From Trichomonas vaginalis G3 (taxonomy: Eukaryota; Parabasalia; Trichomonadida; Trichomonadidae), in NCBI RefSeq assembly GCF_026262505.1, contig NC_067206.1, forward strand, positions 22,707,896-22,771,895: a stretch of DNA of 64,000 nucleotides, read 5' to 3'. The notes beneath the pieces are model-generated. The model saw nothing but the letters and a program-made list of their open reading frames with translations. It did not search any database and was not told where the DNA came from. The position numbers and the translations under genes were made by a program. Of the stretch, positions 36,001 through 47,316 are shown in pieces; within the stretch, counting starts at the first letter, position 1; each line of letters opens with the position of its first letter.

Positions 36001-37051
36001 GTTCTTGATTATGCAATACATAGTAATCCGAAATCATATTATGATTGGCTAATGTAATATTTTCAACTTCGAACTTTGGAACAATTATAAGATCTGTGTA
36101 TTCTGTATAAGCTAAAATTTGTGATGTTGCGGTATCTTTCATAATAAAAGTTACTTTCTCTTGAACTTCTGTTAGATCTGTTGGTATATTTATTGATGAT
36201 TCTATATAAATTGGATCTGTAACTAAACCTTCATACTCACCAAACAATGTATCTTCATATGAACCTATTTTGTAATAAACTTTAAAACTATAGACCGAAG
36301 GAGTACAATATACACCGAAATTTATTTCTGTATTACTTTCATCGAAAAACATACTTGTTGACGTTTTTTCTGCAGTAATTTTGTCAGAAACCTTTGGAAT
36401 TAAAACATGGATAGGCGGTATGAATGTTTTACTGACAGTATCTGTTTCTCCATTGACTAAATGGAAGCGAAATAGAAGGAAATTTTCACCAGGCGTTACA
36501 GTTTTTGGAATGAAAAAGTAATTTTTATCATTTGCATTTTTAAGTATTACTTTGTAGTCTGTAAAGGAATTTTCGCTTTCAGTTGGACTGTTTATAATGG
36601 CTACTTCATATTTATCTTCTCCACTTCCAGTGTAGGAGGATCCAAATTTAATTTCATAAGTGTATTCAATCCATCTGCCTAAAAATGGCTGTTTATTATT
36701 AGTACCAACATCTTTAACTGTTGGCTTCGCATCAATTTTAATATTTTGTATAAATATTTCGGAATCTTGATCAATTAAGTACATTTGTGTAAATTCATCT
36801 GGGTTCGTAATACTGAATTTCAAAGTATTTGGACTTTCAAAGGTAGTATCTAATGTTGAACTTGTATGATCTGATGATAATTTTATTTGATAAGTATTTT
36901 CAGGAGATAATCCAGAACAAGTTAGAGAATTCTCTTCATCAGATTTGAGGAGAGATGTAATTTGCTCACATTGAATTTCTTGATGACTTAAGATAGGAAG
37001 AAAAAGTAAAAACATTTTCGAATGTAAGGAAAAAAAATTCAAAATGATCAT
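33039..37051 (-). CDS. Large type I surface protein (about 1,350 aa), with one frameshift
   Basis: Host gene. N-terminal signal peptide (MIILNFFSLHSKMFLLFLPI, start 37051, or from the second Met at 37015), a very long ectodomain of beta-rich segments with scattered Cys and Asn-glycosylation sites, and a C-terminal transmembrane helix (IAGGIVGVIVVIAIVCVVVF) followed by a basic and acidic tail (KKKQAKYNDSEEGD ... SYSNKSA). This build is typical of trichomonad surface proteins, but I recognise no named family. Two frames of 707 and 645 codons overlap: the switch must lie between about 34975 and 35035, since the second frame has no ATG near its front. One base difference would explain it. Confidence 0.75.
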
Positions 37052-37096
37052 TTTTAAATCAAAAGCAATAGGAGCTGATATATTCTCCTTTCGCAT

Positions 37097-38986
37097 TTTT
37101 TTACATCATTAAAAAATTGAATTTTTCAATACTATTGAAAAAAAAATGTAAAAAGTGAATAATGGCTGTAATTATGCAAAATAAAAATGAAATTTAGAAA
37201 ATTTCACAAATTTCTATCGTCTCAAATAAGTGGATAATATGAAATAAAACTTTGAGGAAAAATTGATTTGTCGTAAACAAGTATACTGGATTTTCTATTT
37301 TTTTGTTTCTAAAATTACCCTCAAACGAGTCGTTTTTCCTCGAACCTTTACAATTTTAATGTTCTTTTATGGAATCTAAGCTTAAAATCAAATTTTAAAA
37401 TACTTAGAATTTAAAGCATCATTGGAAACAATACAAAGTTTATTAAAAAACAAGCATGTCATGAAGCTTTTTGTCAGAATGAATTAAATAAAGTGTAATA
37501 ATCTGTAGGGTGAATGTATAAACATGCAACAATTCTTTAGGTAAGAAATCAAATTTGATATAATATACTAGGGACACAAATTGAGACGCGAAAAGCAAAT
37601 TGAGAGGAAAAACCTCTCAATTTTTTGTAAACTTTTGAATTTTAGCCCAAAAATCGCGTTCCTATTTTTGACCTATTCAATTCATAATTTTAGTTTAAAT
37701 AAAAAATAATTGTTTAGTCTAACAACAGCATTCTTTTGGAATAGGAAACAAGACGATTTAAAGACTTCAAATTTTTTCAGTTCGTTATTTTGGTGATACA
37801 CAAATAAAATTAGAATCAACTATATGTGTCTTATAGAATTTTATATAAAAAATGCAATTAAAAATTTCTGAGGGGAAAACTTTTTCGCGAATATTAGAAT
37901 TTCGCCAGTTTTAATGTTAAAAATTGTGCTAATGTATTACATCAATCAATAATATAGCAACAATTTGATTAGCAATTTTCTGAGGAGAAGCTCTCATTTC
38001 GAAATATTGAGATTTTTTATTATTCTCCAACAAAAATAAATTTGATGTGTAGCATAGTAGTTTATTATATCATCAATTTCGTTCACAAGATTTCTGAAGA
38101 TTATTGCATTTATTGAAAAGTTGAATATTTTCACTTTCTGAGCGTGAAATACTTTTTTACAACTGTAGTTATAGATAAAATTCATGTTTTGATGACACAA
38201 TCCTCAACATTAGCATGAAAGAAAAAAATTATGAGAATTTTTAAACGGCCAATATCGATCTTTTCATTCAAGTATAAAATTCTAGAAACATGATAAATAA
38301 TCGAAATGTTTCATATGTGAATAATAGATATGAGGATAAAAAACAAATTCTTTAATCAAATTGGAATATTGCGATTAAAAACTGTGTACTCGCGCATAAT
38401 TTATAATAACATAGGGATATGGGATATTCAAGGCTGTTATTATTCAATTATTTATAAAAAATTCGGGATGAAACCACACTGATGCCGAATTTGTCATCGT
38501 CAACAATGAGAAATTGTATAAAACTAGAATAAAACCATATATGAGCATTTATACTTTAAAATGATATCAATTACTATTTGATATAAACTAATTTATAAAA
38601 ATTTCGTATTTAAATAATAGAATTGTTATAGTAATAACAACTATCTAATGATTTCATATTAAATTTTAATTAAATTTCTTGATTATTTGTTTCAAAATTA
38701 CAATGGGCCAAAAGAACGAAATAGAATGATAAATACTTTATTTAGGAAATTTAATTTTTATTCTTTAGACTCGAATGCCTTTTGGATTGTCAATATTGTG
38801 ATGAGAATTTTAAGTTCACAGATAGAGATAATTTATTTTAAAAAACATACCTTATTGTATAAGAATGATAAATCTCTATTTATATTAGATCAAATACGAT
38901 ATTTTTATTTGAATGGTGGTAATTCAATTTTTTCTGAAAAACCGCGCGTTCCAAAAAATTTTTCAACAATATAATTTCGGGACTCA
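37097..38986. other. Gene-free AT-rich region (part 1)
   Basis: No convincing gene. A 95-codon open frame at 38687-38974 has no known motif. One hairpin is evident: AAATTGAGAGG / CCTCTCAATTT with a 5-nt loop at 37597-37623. The CTCTCAATTT motif recurs near 40590, 41361 and 42757. Confidence 0.6.
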
Positions 38987-39023
38987 GTTGGCTAGGCTTG
39001 CCCGAAGGGCAAGCCTAGCCAAC
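38987..39023. repeat. 17-bp hairpin with GAA loop
   Basis: GTTGGCTAGGCTTGCCC, GAA, and the exact complement. It is followed by TTCGGC. The layout (CTCAG before, stem containing CTTGCCC, TTCGGC after) matches the hairpin at 40274-40309. Confidence 0.9.
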
Positions 39024-39874
39024 TTCGGCAAAATAAATATATTATGATTATAGGAAATGAGTTTATACAAATAAATTTAATTGTGAGTGATTAATATTAT
39101 ATTTTAAAGATTATTATGTAAAATATAAGATAGACTTTTAGCTAAATCGAAGTAATTTAGAGAACAATTTGAGATTTTAGAAATTTTTCAAATGAAATAT
39201 TGAAAGCAAAGAATTTATTAAGAATTTGTTGTGAAATGAATACACTTCGGTAAGACATTAGATTGGCGTGATAATTGACAAAATTGGAGCTGAAGTTTGG
39301 TTCACAAATGAAGAATAGGTCTAAGCTATATCAAAAAATTGTAATATATTTGAAAATCTAATAGTTTTATTTAGTAATTTGATATCGATGCGATCATAGA
39401 TATTGATTTGAGTATTAAATTCGAAATTTTGTAATTTATAATGATATTTAGGAGCTGTAAAGCTAAAGACTAATTAAGTATATGATGACAAAGAACTTGC
39501 TAGAGATTAAAATCTAAAATTTTAGAATTTTTAAAATTAAATTGAAACTACATGAACATATTAAGAATCTTTTAAAGTAGACTGGCACTCCAATAAGTCA
39601 TTAGTTCAATGTGATGCATTAGAAGTTTGATTGAAAAGTCTGGTTAAGAAATGATGAAAATGTGAAATGAAAATAAAGCATTTTTCTCAATTTTTCAGAC
39701 ACTTTTGTCTATTCGCGCCGCTAATAAAATTTTGAGAACAACTTTAGTTGTTTGTTCGGCAAAATTATTTTAACGAATTACGATTCATAATTTGTTGTAA
39801 TATAATAATCTCTAATTGATTTTTGACTTTTGATGATAAATTATTAATAAATATTTTGAAAAGTCATTTTCTTC

Positions 39875-39909
39875 GCTATTTGATTGGCGCAAAGCGCCAA
39901 TCAAATAGC
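39875..39909. repeat. 16-bp hairpin with AAA loop
   Basis: GCTATTTGATTGGCGC, AAA, and the exact complement. A decayed relative (TTAGTTGGCGCAAAGCGGCA) lies at about 40356-40378. Sequence around it is AT-rich with no gene. Confidence 0.9.
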
Positions 39910-40273
39910 TCAGATTAAGAATATGATATTATTTCAAATATGATGAAAATTTTTGAGTGAAAACTATCAAAAATAAGTCTTAAAAAATACATTTTTAGAA
40001 ATGGTTTTTGATTCTTAATCATTTTATGTTTCAGCAACAGACAATCACTATATATATATCATCTAGCGGCGCTACGCGCCGATAGATGAAGGAAAATATT
40101 TCGCATAAATTGAGAAGTATCATAGCTCTATATTGATAACAAGTTCCTATTTAAGAGAGATTTATAATGAAACTTGTTGATACATTTTAAAAATGCAAAA
40201 ACAAGCATATCATGTGATTTATTGATCTGCAGTGCTAAGATATATATTTGATCAAATATAATTTGGGGCCTCA

Positions 40274-40309
40274 GGTGGCTTCGCTTGCCCTTCGGGCAAG
40301 TACGCCACC
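40274..40309. repeat. Hairpin with cTTCGg tip
   Basis: GGTGGC at the base, CTTGCCC/GGGCAAG as the upper stem and a C-TTCG-G tip. An RNA of the + strand would have the very stable cUUCGg tetraloop; in the relative at 38987 the tip is in the other orientation (GAA). It is followed by TTCGGCC. Confidence 0.85.
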
Positions 40310-41253
40310 TTCGGCCAAATTAAATAATTTTTTGAAAAAATTGAATTATACACTATTTAGTTGGCGCAAAGCGGCAAACAAATAATGAAGAATACTAATA
40401 TATGTTTACTTAAAATATGATTATAATTTCTGAACGAAAACTATCAAAATTAAGTCATAAAAAATATAAATACAGGATGCTAATTTACTGTAATTTCATA
40501 ATTTAAAAAGTGTGGGTGTTGTCCTCTATATATAGTGGTATCGTAATTAGGTGACGGGGTCTGAATTCAAAATTGGGGGAGACCCTCTCAATTAGGCGTC
40601 ACCTCACCTAAAAAGGCCATCATAGGGGTATCTCAATTTTCTGAAGAGTAATTTGAATACTAGAAAAAATATTACTATATAGATATTGTTTATTAAGATT
40701 TTAAAAAATCGAAAAAAATTGAGAGCGCATTCAATTTCGACTTTGAAATTGCTTGAAAAATCCTGTGTATTGGTAGGTACCAGAGGATTCTTATTATTGA
40801 TTCGCTATTATTTTCTTCTTAAAAACATTTTGAGAAAAAAATTATCTTCGATTTGAGTCTTTTTACTTTAAAAGACTAGGTACTTGGCTACTAAACGAAT
40901 TTCAGGTGAAATTCGGTCTAATTGATAGAAAATTAATGAAAATTAAAAAAAAATATCTCCAAATCAGTGTTGAATCACTTTTTATAGCGGTAATAACCTT
41001 TATTTAGAAGGTAATCACTAAATCTAGCATATTCATCCACTGAATGAAGCGCTAAGTAGCGTATTTATCAACTTCTAAATTTTAAACGTATACGGAATTA
41101 CAGAAGCCCAATTACTACACTTTAAATAGATGTGATATAAATGATTCGATTTTGCCATAAAATTTTCTCAGGGAGTGAAAAAATAAAATTCAATAAAACA
41201 TATTTAAGATATTTGGGGCGGCGACAAATTTGCCCAGCCAGTAAAGTATTCAA
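40310..41253. other. Gene-free AT-rich region (part 2)
   Basis: No gene is seen. A 40550-40620 stretch (TAGGTGACGGGG ... GCGTCACCTCACCTA) holds imperfect inverted copies of GGTGACG/CGTCACC. Confidence 0.5.
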
Positions 41254-42379
41254 TTTTTTTGCATTTTTTAAGGGTGCACACGAGAGGATCATGTAAACTT
41301 CAGAATTTAGCTTCTTAAGGGTGCACCCGTATGTACGTTTATTTGAGAGGAGGAGGATTACCCTCTCAATTTTGAGGGATTCGTTAGTTTATTTTCTCGA
41401 TGAATATGCAATAAAATTTGATTTTTACCTTATCAATATACTTCATATAATATACACATGTTCATGTAAAAACTTTTTTCCAAAATCTTCAGGAATTAAG
41501 GGATTTTTGAATTTTAAGAATTTTTTTCGAATTTTTTCGAAAAAAAAATATTTTCAGAACAGCCTTAACGGCTAAGATTTAGGAACAATGTTAAGTATCA
41601 AAAAGAAAGGAGGTCTGATATAGACAACATATATCGTTGAAGGTTGAAAAAATCTCTAATATTTGAGCCCAAAATTTCAAATTTTAATTTTTTGAAAAAA
41701 GAGGCCACCCGTATGTACGTTTATTTGAGAGGAGGAGGATTATATTTTTGAAAGGGTGAAACATTATGAATATGTTAATTATATAATAATATGTATTATT
41801 ATAAAAAAGAAAAAATAAAGCACGTTAAAATTTTTCTTTCTTGATTTTTTACAAAATCTACTTAGAATTATGCAAAATATGACTAAATAATTATAAATTT
41901 CAAGTTAAATTTTAATTTTGATAAATAATTTAAATTTCAAAATATCAAGTTCAGTTCGACTATGTATGTAGTAATTCCTCAATAAAGTGCCAAAACCCTA
42001 TTAAAATATATGAACATTTTCAACATTTTAATGTTTTTATTTAAAAATTTGTTGGAATATGAGCTTCAAACAATTATTATGTAAATAAAAATAATTAAAT
42101 ATATGTATTTATTCGTATTACAACCGTAGTAAGTCGATTCTTCCTTTCTTCTACTGAGATTTGAATTTGATTTCGAATTGTAAAGAGATTCAAAGGGAAA
42201 ATACTAGCGGATAAAAACTACCTCCATGAAAGGGTCATAATGGAGTCAAGTTGTATTTTTTGATATGTTTTGCTTTTCGAGCCTAAATAGGTAGCAAAGA
42301 TAATGCCTAAAAATAAGGTTCTATATTCTGAAGTTTACATGATCCTCTCGTGTGCACCCTGAAAAAAAATGCAAAAAAA
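41254..42379. mobile_element. Possible MITE-like element with about 50-bp terminal inverted repeats
   Basis: The segment 41254-41306 (TTTTTGCATTTTTTAAGGG then TGCACACGAGAGGATCATGT then AAACTTCAGAAT) recurs inverted at 42325-42379. About 1.1 kb lie between, without a transposase-like gene. Inside, a 37-bp segment (CACCCGTATGTACGTTTATT onward) is repeated at 41324-41360 and 41706-41742. Length, inverted ends and lack of coding fit a non-autonomous DNA transposon. A target duplication was not established. Confidence 0.5.
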
Positions 42380-42435
42380 ATGTCATAAAATAAAAAATTT
42401 TTTAGTATCGATAATCTGAAATATGTTGTTTACTT

Positions 42436-42672
42436 AAGCCGCTCGCTTCGCTCGCGGCTTAGTTTCGTAGTTTCGTACAATCTTTTTTCAAATCTGTTCT
42501 TTTCGTCAGCCGCTCGCTTCGCTCGCGGCTTAGTTTCGTAATTTCATACAATCTTTTTTCGAATCTGTTCTTTTCTTAAGCCGCGAGCGAAGCGAGTGGC
42601 TTAGTTTCGTAATTTCATACAATTATTTTTCGAATTTGTTCTTTTTGTCAACCGCGAGCGAAGCGAGTGGCT
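42436..42672. repeat. Four tandem repeats of about 72 bp with GC-rich hairpins
   Basis: Each unit has a GC-rich hairpin (GCCGCTCGCTTCGCTCGCGG type) and a flank TTAGTTTCGTAATTTCATAC. Hairpins are at 42436-42460, 42508-42530, 42578-42602 and 42650-42672. In units 1 and 2 the core reads GCTCGCTTCGCTCGC; in units 3 and 4 it reads in the opposite sense (GCGAGCGAAGCGAG) while the flanks stay in the same direction. Confidence 0.9.
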
Positions 42673-42943
42673 TTTTATTTTTTAAATTTTTTTTCTTTCT
42701 TACTTTTTTCCCCTTACTTACAAATTTGTTGCATGCTAAGATCAGTCATAATGTAAACCTCTCAATTTTATTGTCGTGGGAAGTATCTCAATTCCTTCAA
42801 AAAAATTGAAAAACTATTTAATTTTTAAAATATAATACTTTTAATTAGTTAATTAATTGGAGATATTTTAAAAAAATCACTTTTGATAATACTTTTGAGA
42901 ACTTTAATTAAAAAAATATATTCAAAAATATCCAGGATATCAA

Positions 42944-43255
42944 GAGGGAATTGTTCCTTATGAGGTATATAGTTATGATGTATACCTCATAAGGAACAAT
43001 TCCCTCCTTAAAACGAGAAAACTTGTTCGAAATTGTTTATCATTTCGAACAAGTTTTCTCGTTTTAATAACAAACTAAAGGCTATGAGGCACTGATTATA
43101 TATTAGTGCCTCACAGCCTTTAGTTTCTAATAGATAGCTGGGAAACTTTCTCCAAATGATAAGTTATTCAGAGAAAGTTTCCCAGCTATCAAGAGGGAAT
43201 TGTTCCTTATGAGGTATATAGTTATGATGTATACCTCATAAGGAACAATTCCCTC
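42944..43255. repeat. Cluster of five consecutive long hairpins
   Basis: Hairpin 1: arms 42944-42969 and 42981-43006 (26 bp perfect, 11-nt loop). Hairpin 2: 43010-43033 and 43042-43065 (24 bp perfect, 8-nt loop). Hairpin 3: 43072-43093 and 43105-43126 (22 bp, one mismatch, 11-nt loop). Hairpin 4: 43133-43152 and 43171-43190 (20 bp perfect, 18-nt loop). Hairpin 5: 43193-43218 and 43230-43255, a repeat of hairpin 1 including the loop TAGTTATGATG. Almost every base of the 312 bp is in a stem or loop. No coding frame. Small-RNA precursors, a foldback element or a series of terminator-like structures are possible. Confidence 0.92.
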
Positions 43256-43263
43256 CTTAAAAT

Positions 43264-44599
43264 CGTAGACATTTTTATACTTATGAATCAACCATTCAAA
43301 ATCATATTCCTCTGAAAAGTTATTTTATTAAAAATTTAGAATTTTAATAAATATAGAGTTTGAATTTCATACAATACCTATATATTTTCAATAATGGAAT
43401 TTGAAAACCATTCTCAAAAGTTCTCAGAAAACCTTTTTTTTCATTAATTTTAAGAAATCTGAGTATTAAATTAAGTGATAAATTCGTTTGACACTACTTT
43501 AATTTTTAAATTCAAAAAATTATATGTGCTTCTTAAAATGACTCAAAAAATTTTATTATAAAATAATATATAATATTAAAAATCCCACAACATTTTTTTT
43601 CTTTACATAATCGTACTTCCTCGACGATTAATTTCCACTCAATTTCTATCGTTGACCGAACTTAGCATGCAACACTTACAAATTTGATAGTAACTTACCA
43701 AATCTCTCTATCATATAATAATAAATTAATCCATTTTTTGTTTCAAATCTGACACTTTACATTTCTGACATGTAAACCCATCACTTTTCACTTCACCTCA
43801 CTGGGCAAGTTTGTGCCCCCTCAAGATATTTAGATAGAAATGAGAATGTTAATTGATTTACATCTTTTCTAAATCAATATTTCACTATTCATTTGCAATC
43901 TTATTGATGATATCAAATTTGATGTTTTATATTTATTAATTTGAGCTCTATAATACTGATTTCTATCCATTATACATCAAAATAATAGTAATTTAATTAA
44001 GTTTTAAATTTCATTTCAAAAATTTGACATAATCAATGTTTTAATAAATTCCTTATAAAACATATCACCATAAGATATCGATAATATTTCTCCTTTCTAT
44101 TTTTAATAAATTTGAAATTTTCAAATTCAGATTTATCATTTCAAAATATTTTTGGAAAATAAGTTAATAATGTTGTAAACAGAAATTCATCAAAAGTGAC
44201 CCCTCAGAAAAGCTAAAATATTGAATTTTTGGAACTTTTGATAGAGCACGTTTTTAAATATTAATTAAAGTAAATGTATATTTTGTAAAGATTCTTTTTA
44301 ATAAAAAAATAAAATTTTGAAGAAGTACACAAAATCTTCTGAAAAATAATATCACATAAACTCATATTATTTTCTAATATCTAACTATTTTATATAAAAA
44401 TCAAATTCAATGATCTTAAAAGCGAAGGATAAACCTCAAAATTTACGAATATAATGAGTGGGAATATAATGCTTATCTATCATAAAACCATATGAAATAT
44501 CAATTTTTGCTTTACGCCTAATTTTTGACGACAATTAGCAAAAAATGTTAAATGTTAACACTCAGTCCATTTGAATATGAAAAATAAAATTGACTTTGA

Positions 44600-44601
<2 letters not shown>
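43264..44601. other. Gene-free AT-rich region (part 3)
   Basis: AT-rich up to the A run at 44602. No gene, tandem repeat or strong hairpin is seen. Confidence 0.6.
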
Positions 44602-44630
<29 letters not shown>

Positions 44631-44691
44631 TAGTGGGGCTTCCAGGCACTTCGTGCCTTCTAGCCCTGAAGATGTTTAGTATAATTGAAGT
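44602..44691. repeat. Terminal inverted repeat of element 2 with A run
   Basis: A 27-base A run (44602-44628) followed by GGTAGTGGGGCTTCCAGGCA and about 40 further bases that match the end of element 1 in inverted orientation. It contains the same small GGCACTTCGTGCC hairpin. The left edge of the element may be at 44629 or include the A run. Confidence 0.88.
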
Positions 44692-44858
44692 TTTTATTCG
44701 GAGGACTCTTCTTCTTCCTCCATTGCTTCTGGGAAGAAGCCTTCTTCTGGGTCGAAAACATTATATAATGTGTCGCTTTTCACAAATTATATATGTTTTC
44801 ATGCTTTGTCACTTTTCTGTCACTTTTCAGGAAAAAACATTTTTATTATATATATAAA

Positions 44859-45676
44859 ATGAATTTTACAAAACCACCGTTACCCTTCTTTGGAAATAAG
44901 AGTAGATGTAAAGATATTATATTGAGAGAACTTAAGAAACTACCGAATGGTCTAACATTTGTAGATTTGTTCGGTGGAAGTTTCTATATATCCCATTTGT
45001 GCCATACAATATTCCCAGACTCAAAGATTATATGCAATGACTTCGACAACTATATGGACCGTCTCAAACATATACCAGACACAAACAATATATTGAAAGA
45101 GTTAAAAGAAAAGATACCTATAGGTAAGATGGAACGTATACCATTAGATAAGAAAAATATTGTGAGAGAGGTTTTGAAAAAAGCAGAATATATAGACTGG
45201 AATAGTATATCTGCTAGACTATTATATAGTGGTGCTATAAGAGTTCATGACATTGAAACACTTATGTCAAAAGTTTTATATCTTAACTATACAAATGTTT
45301 TCAAAGAGGACATAGAAAAATATATTGAGGGTATAGAGTTTGTGAGATGTCATTGGACAGAGTTGTATGAAAAATATAAAGACAAGGAAAATGTTTTCTT
45401 TATAGTGGACCCGCCGTTCTATAACACATGGGATTTTCAATACCAAGTAGACTGGACTTTGAGAGACTCTTTAGAAACTTTAGACGTTTACATAACCATC
45501 CATGCTTTTACTTTACATCCGATAAAAGTGGTTTGGAAAGTGTCATGAGATGGTTAGAGGACATACATGACTATGAGTTTATATATATGACAAGATAGAA
45601 TATGAGAGAGGTCCTATAAACTGGAGAAAGTGTCACAATAAAGAAATTTTATTAGTAAGTAAATGTGGTTTGAAAT
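44859..45676 (+). pseudogene. D12-class adenine methyltransferase (copy 2), remnant
   Basis: Counterpart of the whole gene at 22257-23075, with motif I (PFFGNKSRCKD), DLFGGSF and DPPFYNTWDF. The copy is broken. The small membrane gene at 45663 overlaps its end, as in element 1. Confidence 0.8.
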
Positions 45677-45795
45677 AGGACTACTTGTTTTAGGTTTTTT
45701 TCCATTGTGTCATTTATTTCTTTGACGTGGCAGAAAGGTACAGAGAATATGAAGATGAACCAATGCCTGCAAATGTCCAGTATATGTACTCGTAA
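45663..45795 (+). pseudogene. Small membrane protein gene overlapping the methyltransferase end (copy 2)
   Basis: Counterpart of 22141-22272: same front (MWFEIGLLVLGFF) and same tail (ERYREYEDEPMPANVQYMYS). Conservation of the overlap in both elements supports the gene in the family; this copy is not fully open. Confidence 0.45.
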
Positions 45796-45818
45796 GAGAT
45801 ATTTTTATCTAATATTAA

Positions 45819-46179
45819 ATGGACGCACAGAACTTAGCGAATGCGCAGCAACCTGGACAACCAAACCCAGAGAATATTCCAAATGAAGTTAGAATACAAA
45901 CTGCAATGGCAAACTATGGTCAAGTGCCAACAGATGTACAAATGCAAACTGCCATGTCAAATGACGCTGCGTTAGGTTTGCCACCATGGTATGCAAATAT
46001 GAGATGGAAAGAGTTTTATACAAACCCTGAAGTGGGATATAAACAACTTTATGCAGATGACGCGAACACAGGAGTTGACCCAGAATATGTTTTCTACCAG
46101 AGAGAAACAGAATGTATGAGCTCCAGTTAAAGAATGCTATGGAACTCAACAGGAAAACGTAAGAGACTAGGCGGACATT
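45819..46179 (+). pseudogene. Unknown element protein with AMxNxxQVPTDVQMQ repeat (copy 2)
   Basis: Counterpart of 21755-22117, nearly identical over the front 90 residues. The copy is broken. Function unknown. Confidence 0.55.
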
Positions 46180-46198
46180 AGATTTTTACATATAGAAA

Positions 46199-46439
46199 AT
46201 GGGTTTCTTTGGAAGAATAGGAAACTTCTTTCGAAATGTTTGGAAGAGGTATATGGAATGGAAAAAATCTGTCGGAAGAGGAATTTGGAACGGAGTCAAA
46301 AATATTGGTAAAAGAGTAGGTCAGTTCGTTGGATTATATACCTAAAGACCCTGAACCAGAAGAACAAGCTCCTGTTATACAACAGCCTGAACCTGCACCA
46401 CAGTCAAGTTGCAACCAAATCCAACACCTCAACCGTATT
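46199..46439 (+). pseudogene. pVI-like amphipathic protein (copy 2), remnant
   Basis: Counterpart of the whole 80-aa gene at 21494-21736. The amphipathic Gly/Trp/Lys region and the Pro/Gln tail are recognisable. The copy is broken. Confidence 0.5.
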
Positions 46440-46444
46440 AAAAA

Positions 46445-47298
46445 TTATATTTTTACCGTTCGATAGTAGTTGTATATGAGACTAAGTTCTAAGTAAAACG
46501 CATGGTATAATGGAACTATTCTCTTTCTTCCATCTGTTGTAAACCATACTTGAAAGTCTGAAATACTTCCACTTGGTGGTTCATATAGCTTTGTAGGTTT
46601 TTCGTAAAAGTCATTTGCCAAGCATAAAAAAGAGTTTTGTGCACCAGAAAAATGAAGCATGAACGATAATAGCAATCTGAGTCGAAAAACATTTTCATAT
46701 GTTCCATTAGGGTTTTTCGACTTCATAAAAGTTCGGGTGTACTGGATATTCTGCAGGCTGATTTAACATCCTCAAAAATCTATACCATGCCAAGTTGTTA
46801 TATTTTGTAGAAATATAAACGTCTTCTCCAAGGTCTTCTATTCTATTGATTTTAACAGTTGCATTTTTCCTGTCATATAAAATATCGAGATGGTACTCTC
46901 CTTCGTCAATGTTGTACTGTTTTGCATATTCGAGATAGATATCGTTTATTTTTTCTTGAAAAGCTTGAAGAGTTGTTTCTAAGTTTACAAGCAAACTAAC
47001 TTGTAAAAGTTTTCCCTGTTCAAATTTCTCATACGTACGTTTTTCTTTGTTTATAGTATCGAATTTCAAAAGCGACCGTAAATGGGAAACCATGTATGGC
47101 TTCTGAAATGAACTTCATTCTACGAAAGCCAATAGCTTTTGTGACGGATGGGTCTCTTAACCATCTCAATGGGTAGTCAAAACGATTAGCCTTCATGCTT
47201 TACGGTCTCTGTCTCAACTTTTGACCTACGTTAGTAAAAAGTTCATCTAATGGTTTAGTTGTAGCAACTCTTGAATTTTCTTTTTCTATTGAAAGCAT
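46445..47298 (-). pseudogene. Penton/minor-capsid-like protein B (copy 2), remnant
   Basis: Counterpart of 20643-21491. The C-terminal part (SISDFQVWFTTDGRKRIVPL) is nearly identical, while the middle (MVSHLRSLLKFDTINKEKRT region to EDVYISTKYNNLAWYRFLRM) is clearly more divergent than its neighbours, as if this part came from a different lineage or evolved faster. The copy is broken. Confidence 0.55.
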
Positions 47299-47316
47299 AT
47301 TTTATCTAGAATAAAA
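47299..47316. promoter_or_regulatory. 18-bp palindromic divergent promoter (copy 2)
   Basis: ATTTTATCTAGAATAAAA between the penton-like (minus) and fibre (plus) start codons. Length and TCTAGA-centred symmetry match 20625-20642. Confidence 0.65.

Noticed and set aside
38687-38974. 95-codon open frame in the gene-free host region
   Set aside because: No motif, no Inr, no neighbour in the same direction; AT-rich sequence often stays open this long in one frame.
41321-41575. 84-codon open frame
   Set aside because: Lies inside the possible MITE and starts in a repeated segment; no motif or initiator.
44633-44857. 74-codon open frame starting in the terminal repeat of element 2
   Set aside because: Runs through the terminal inverted repeat and the methyltransferase leader; it has no counterpart of that kind in element 1.
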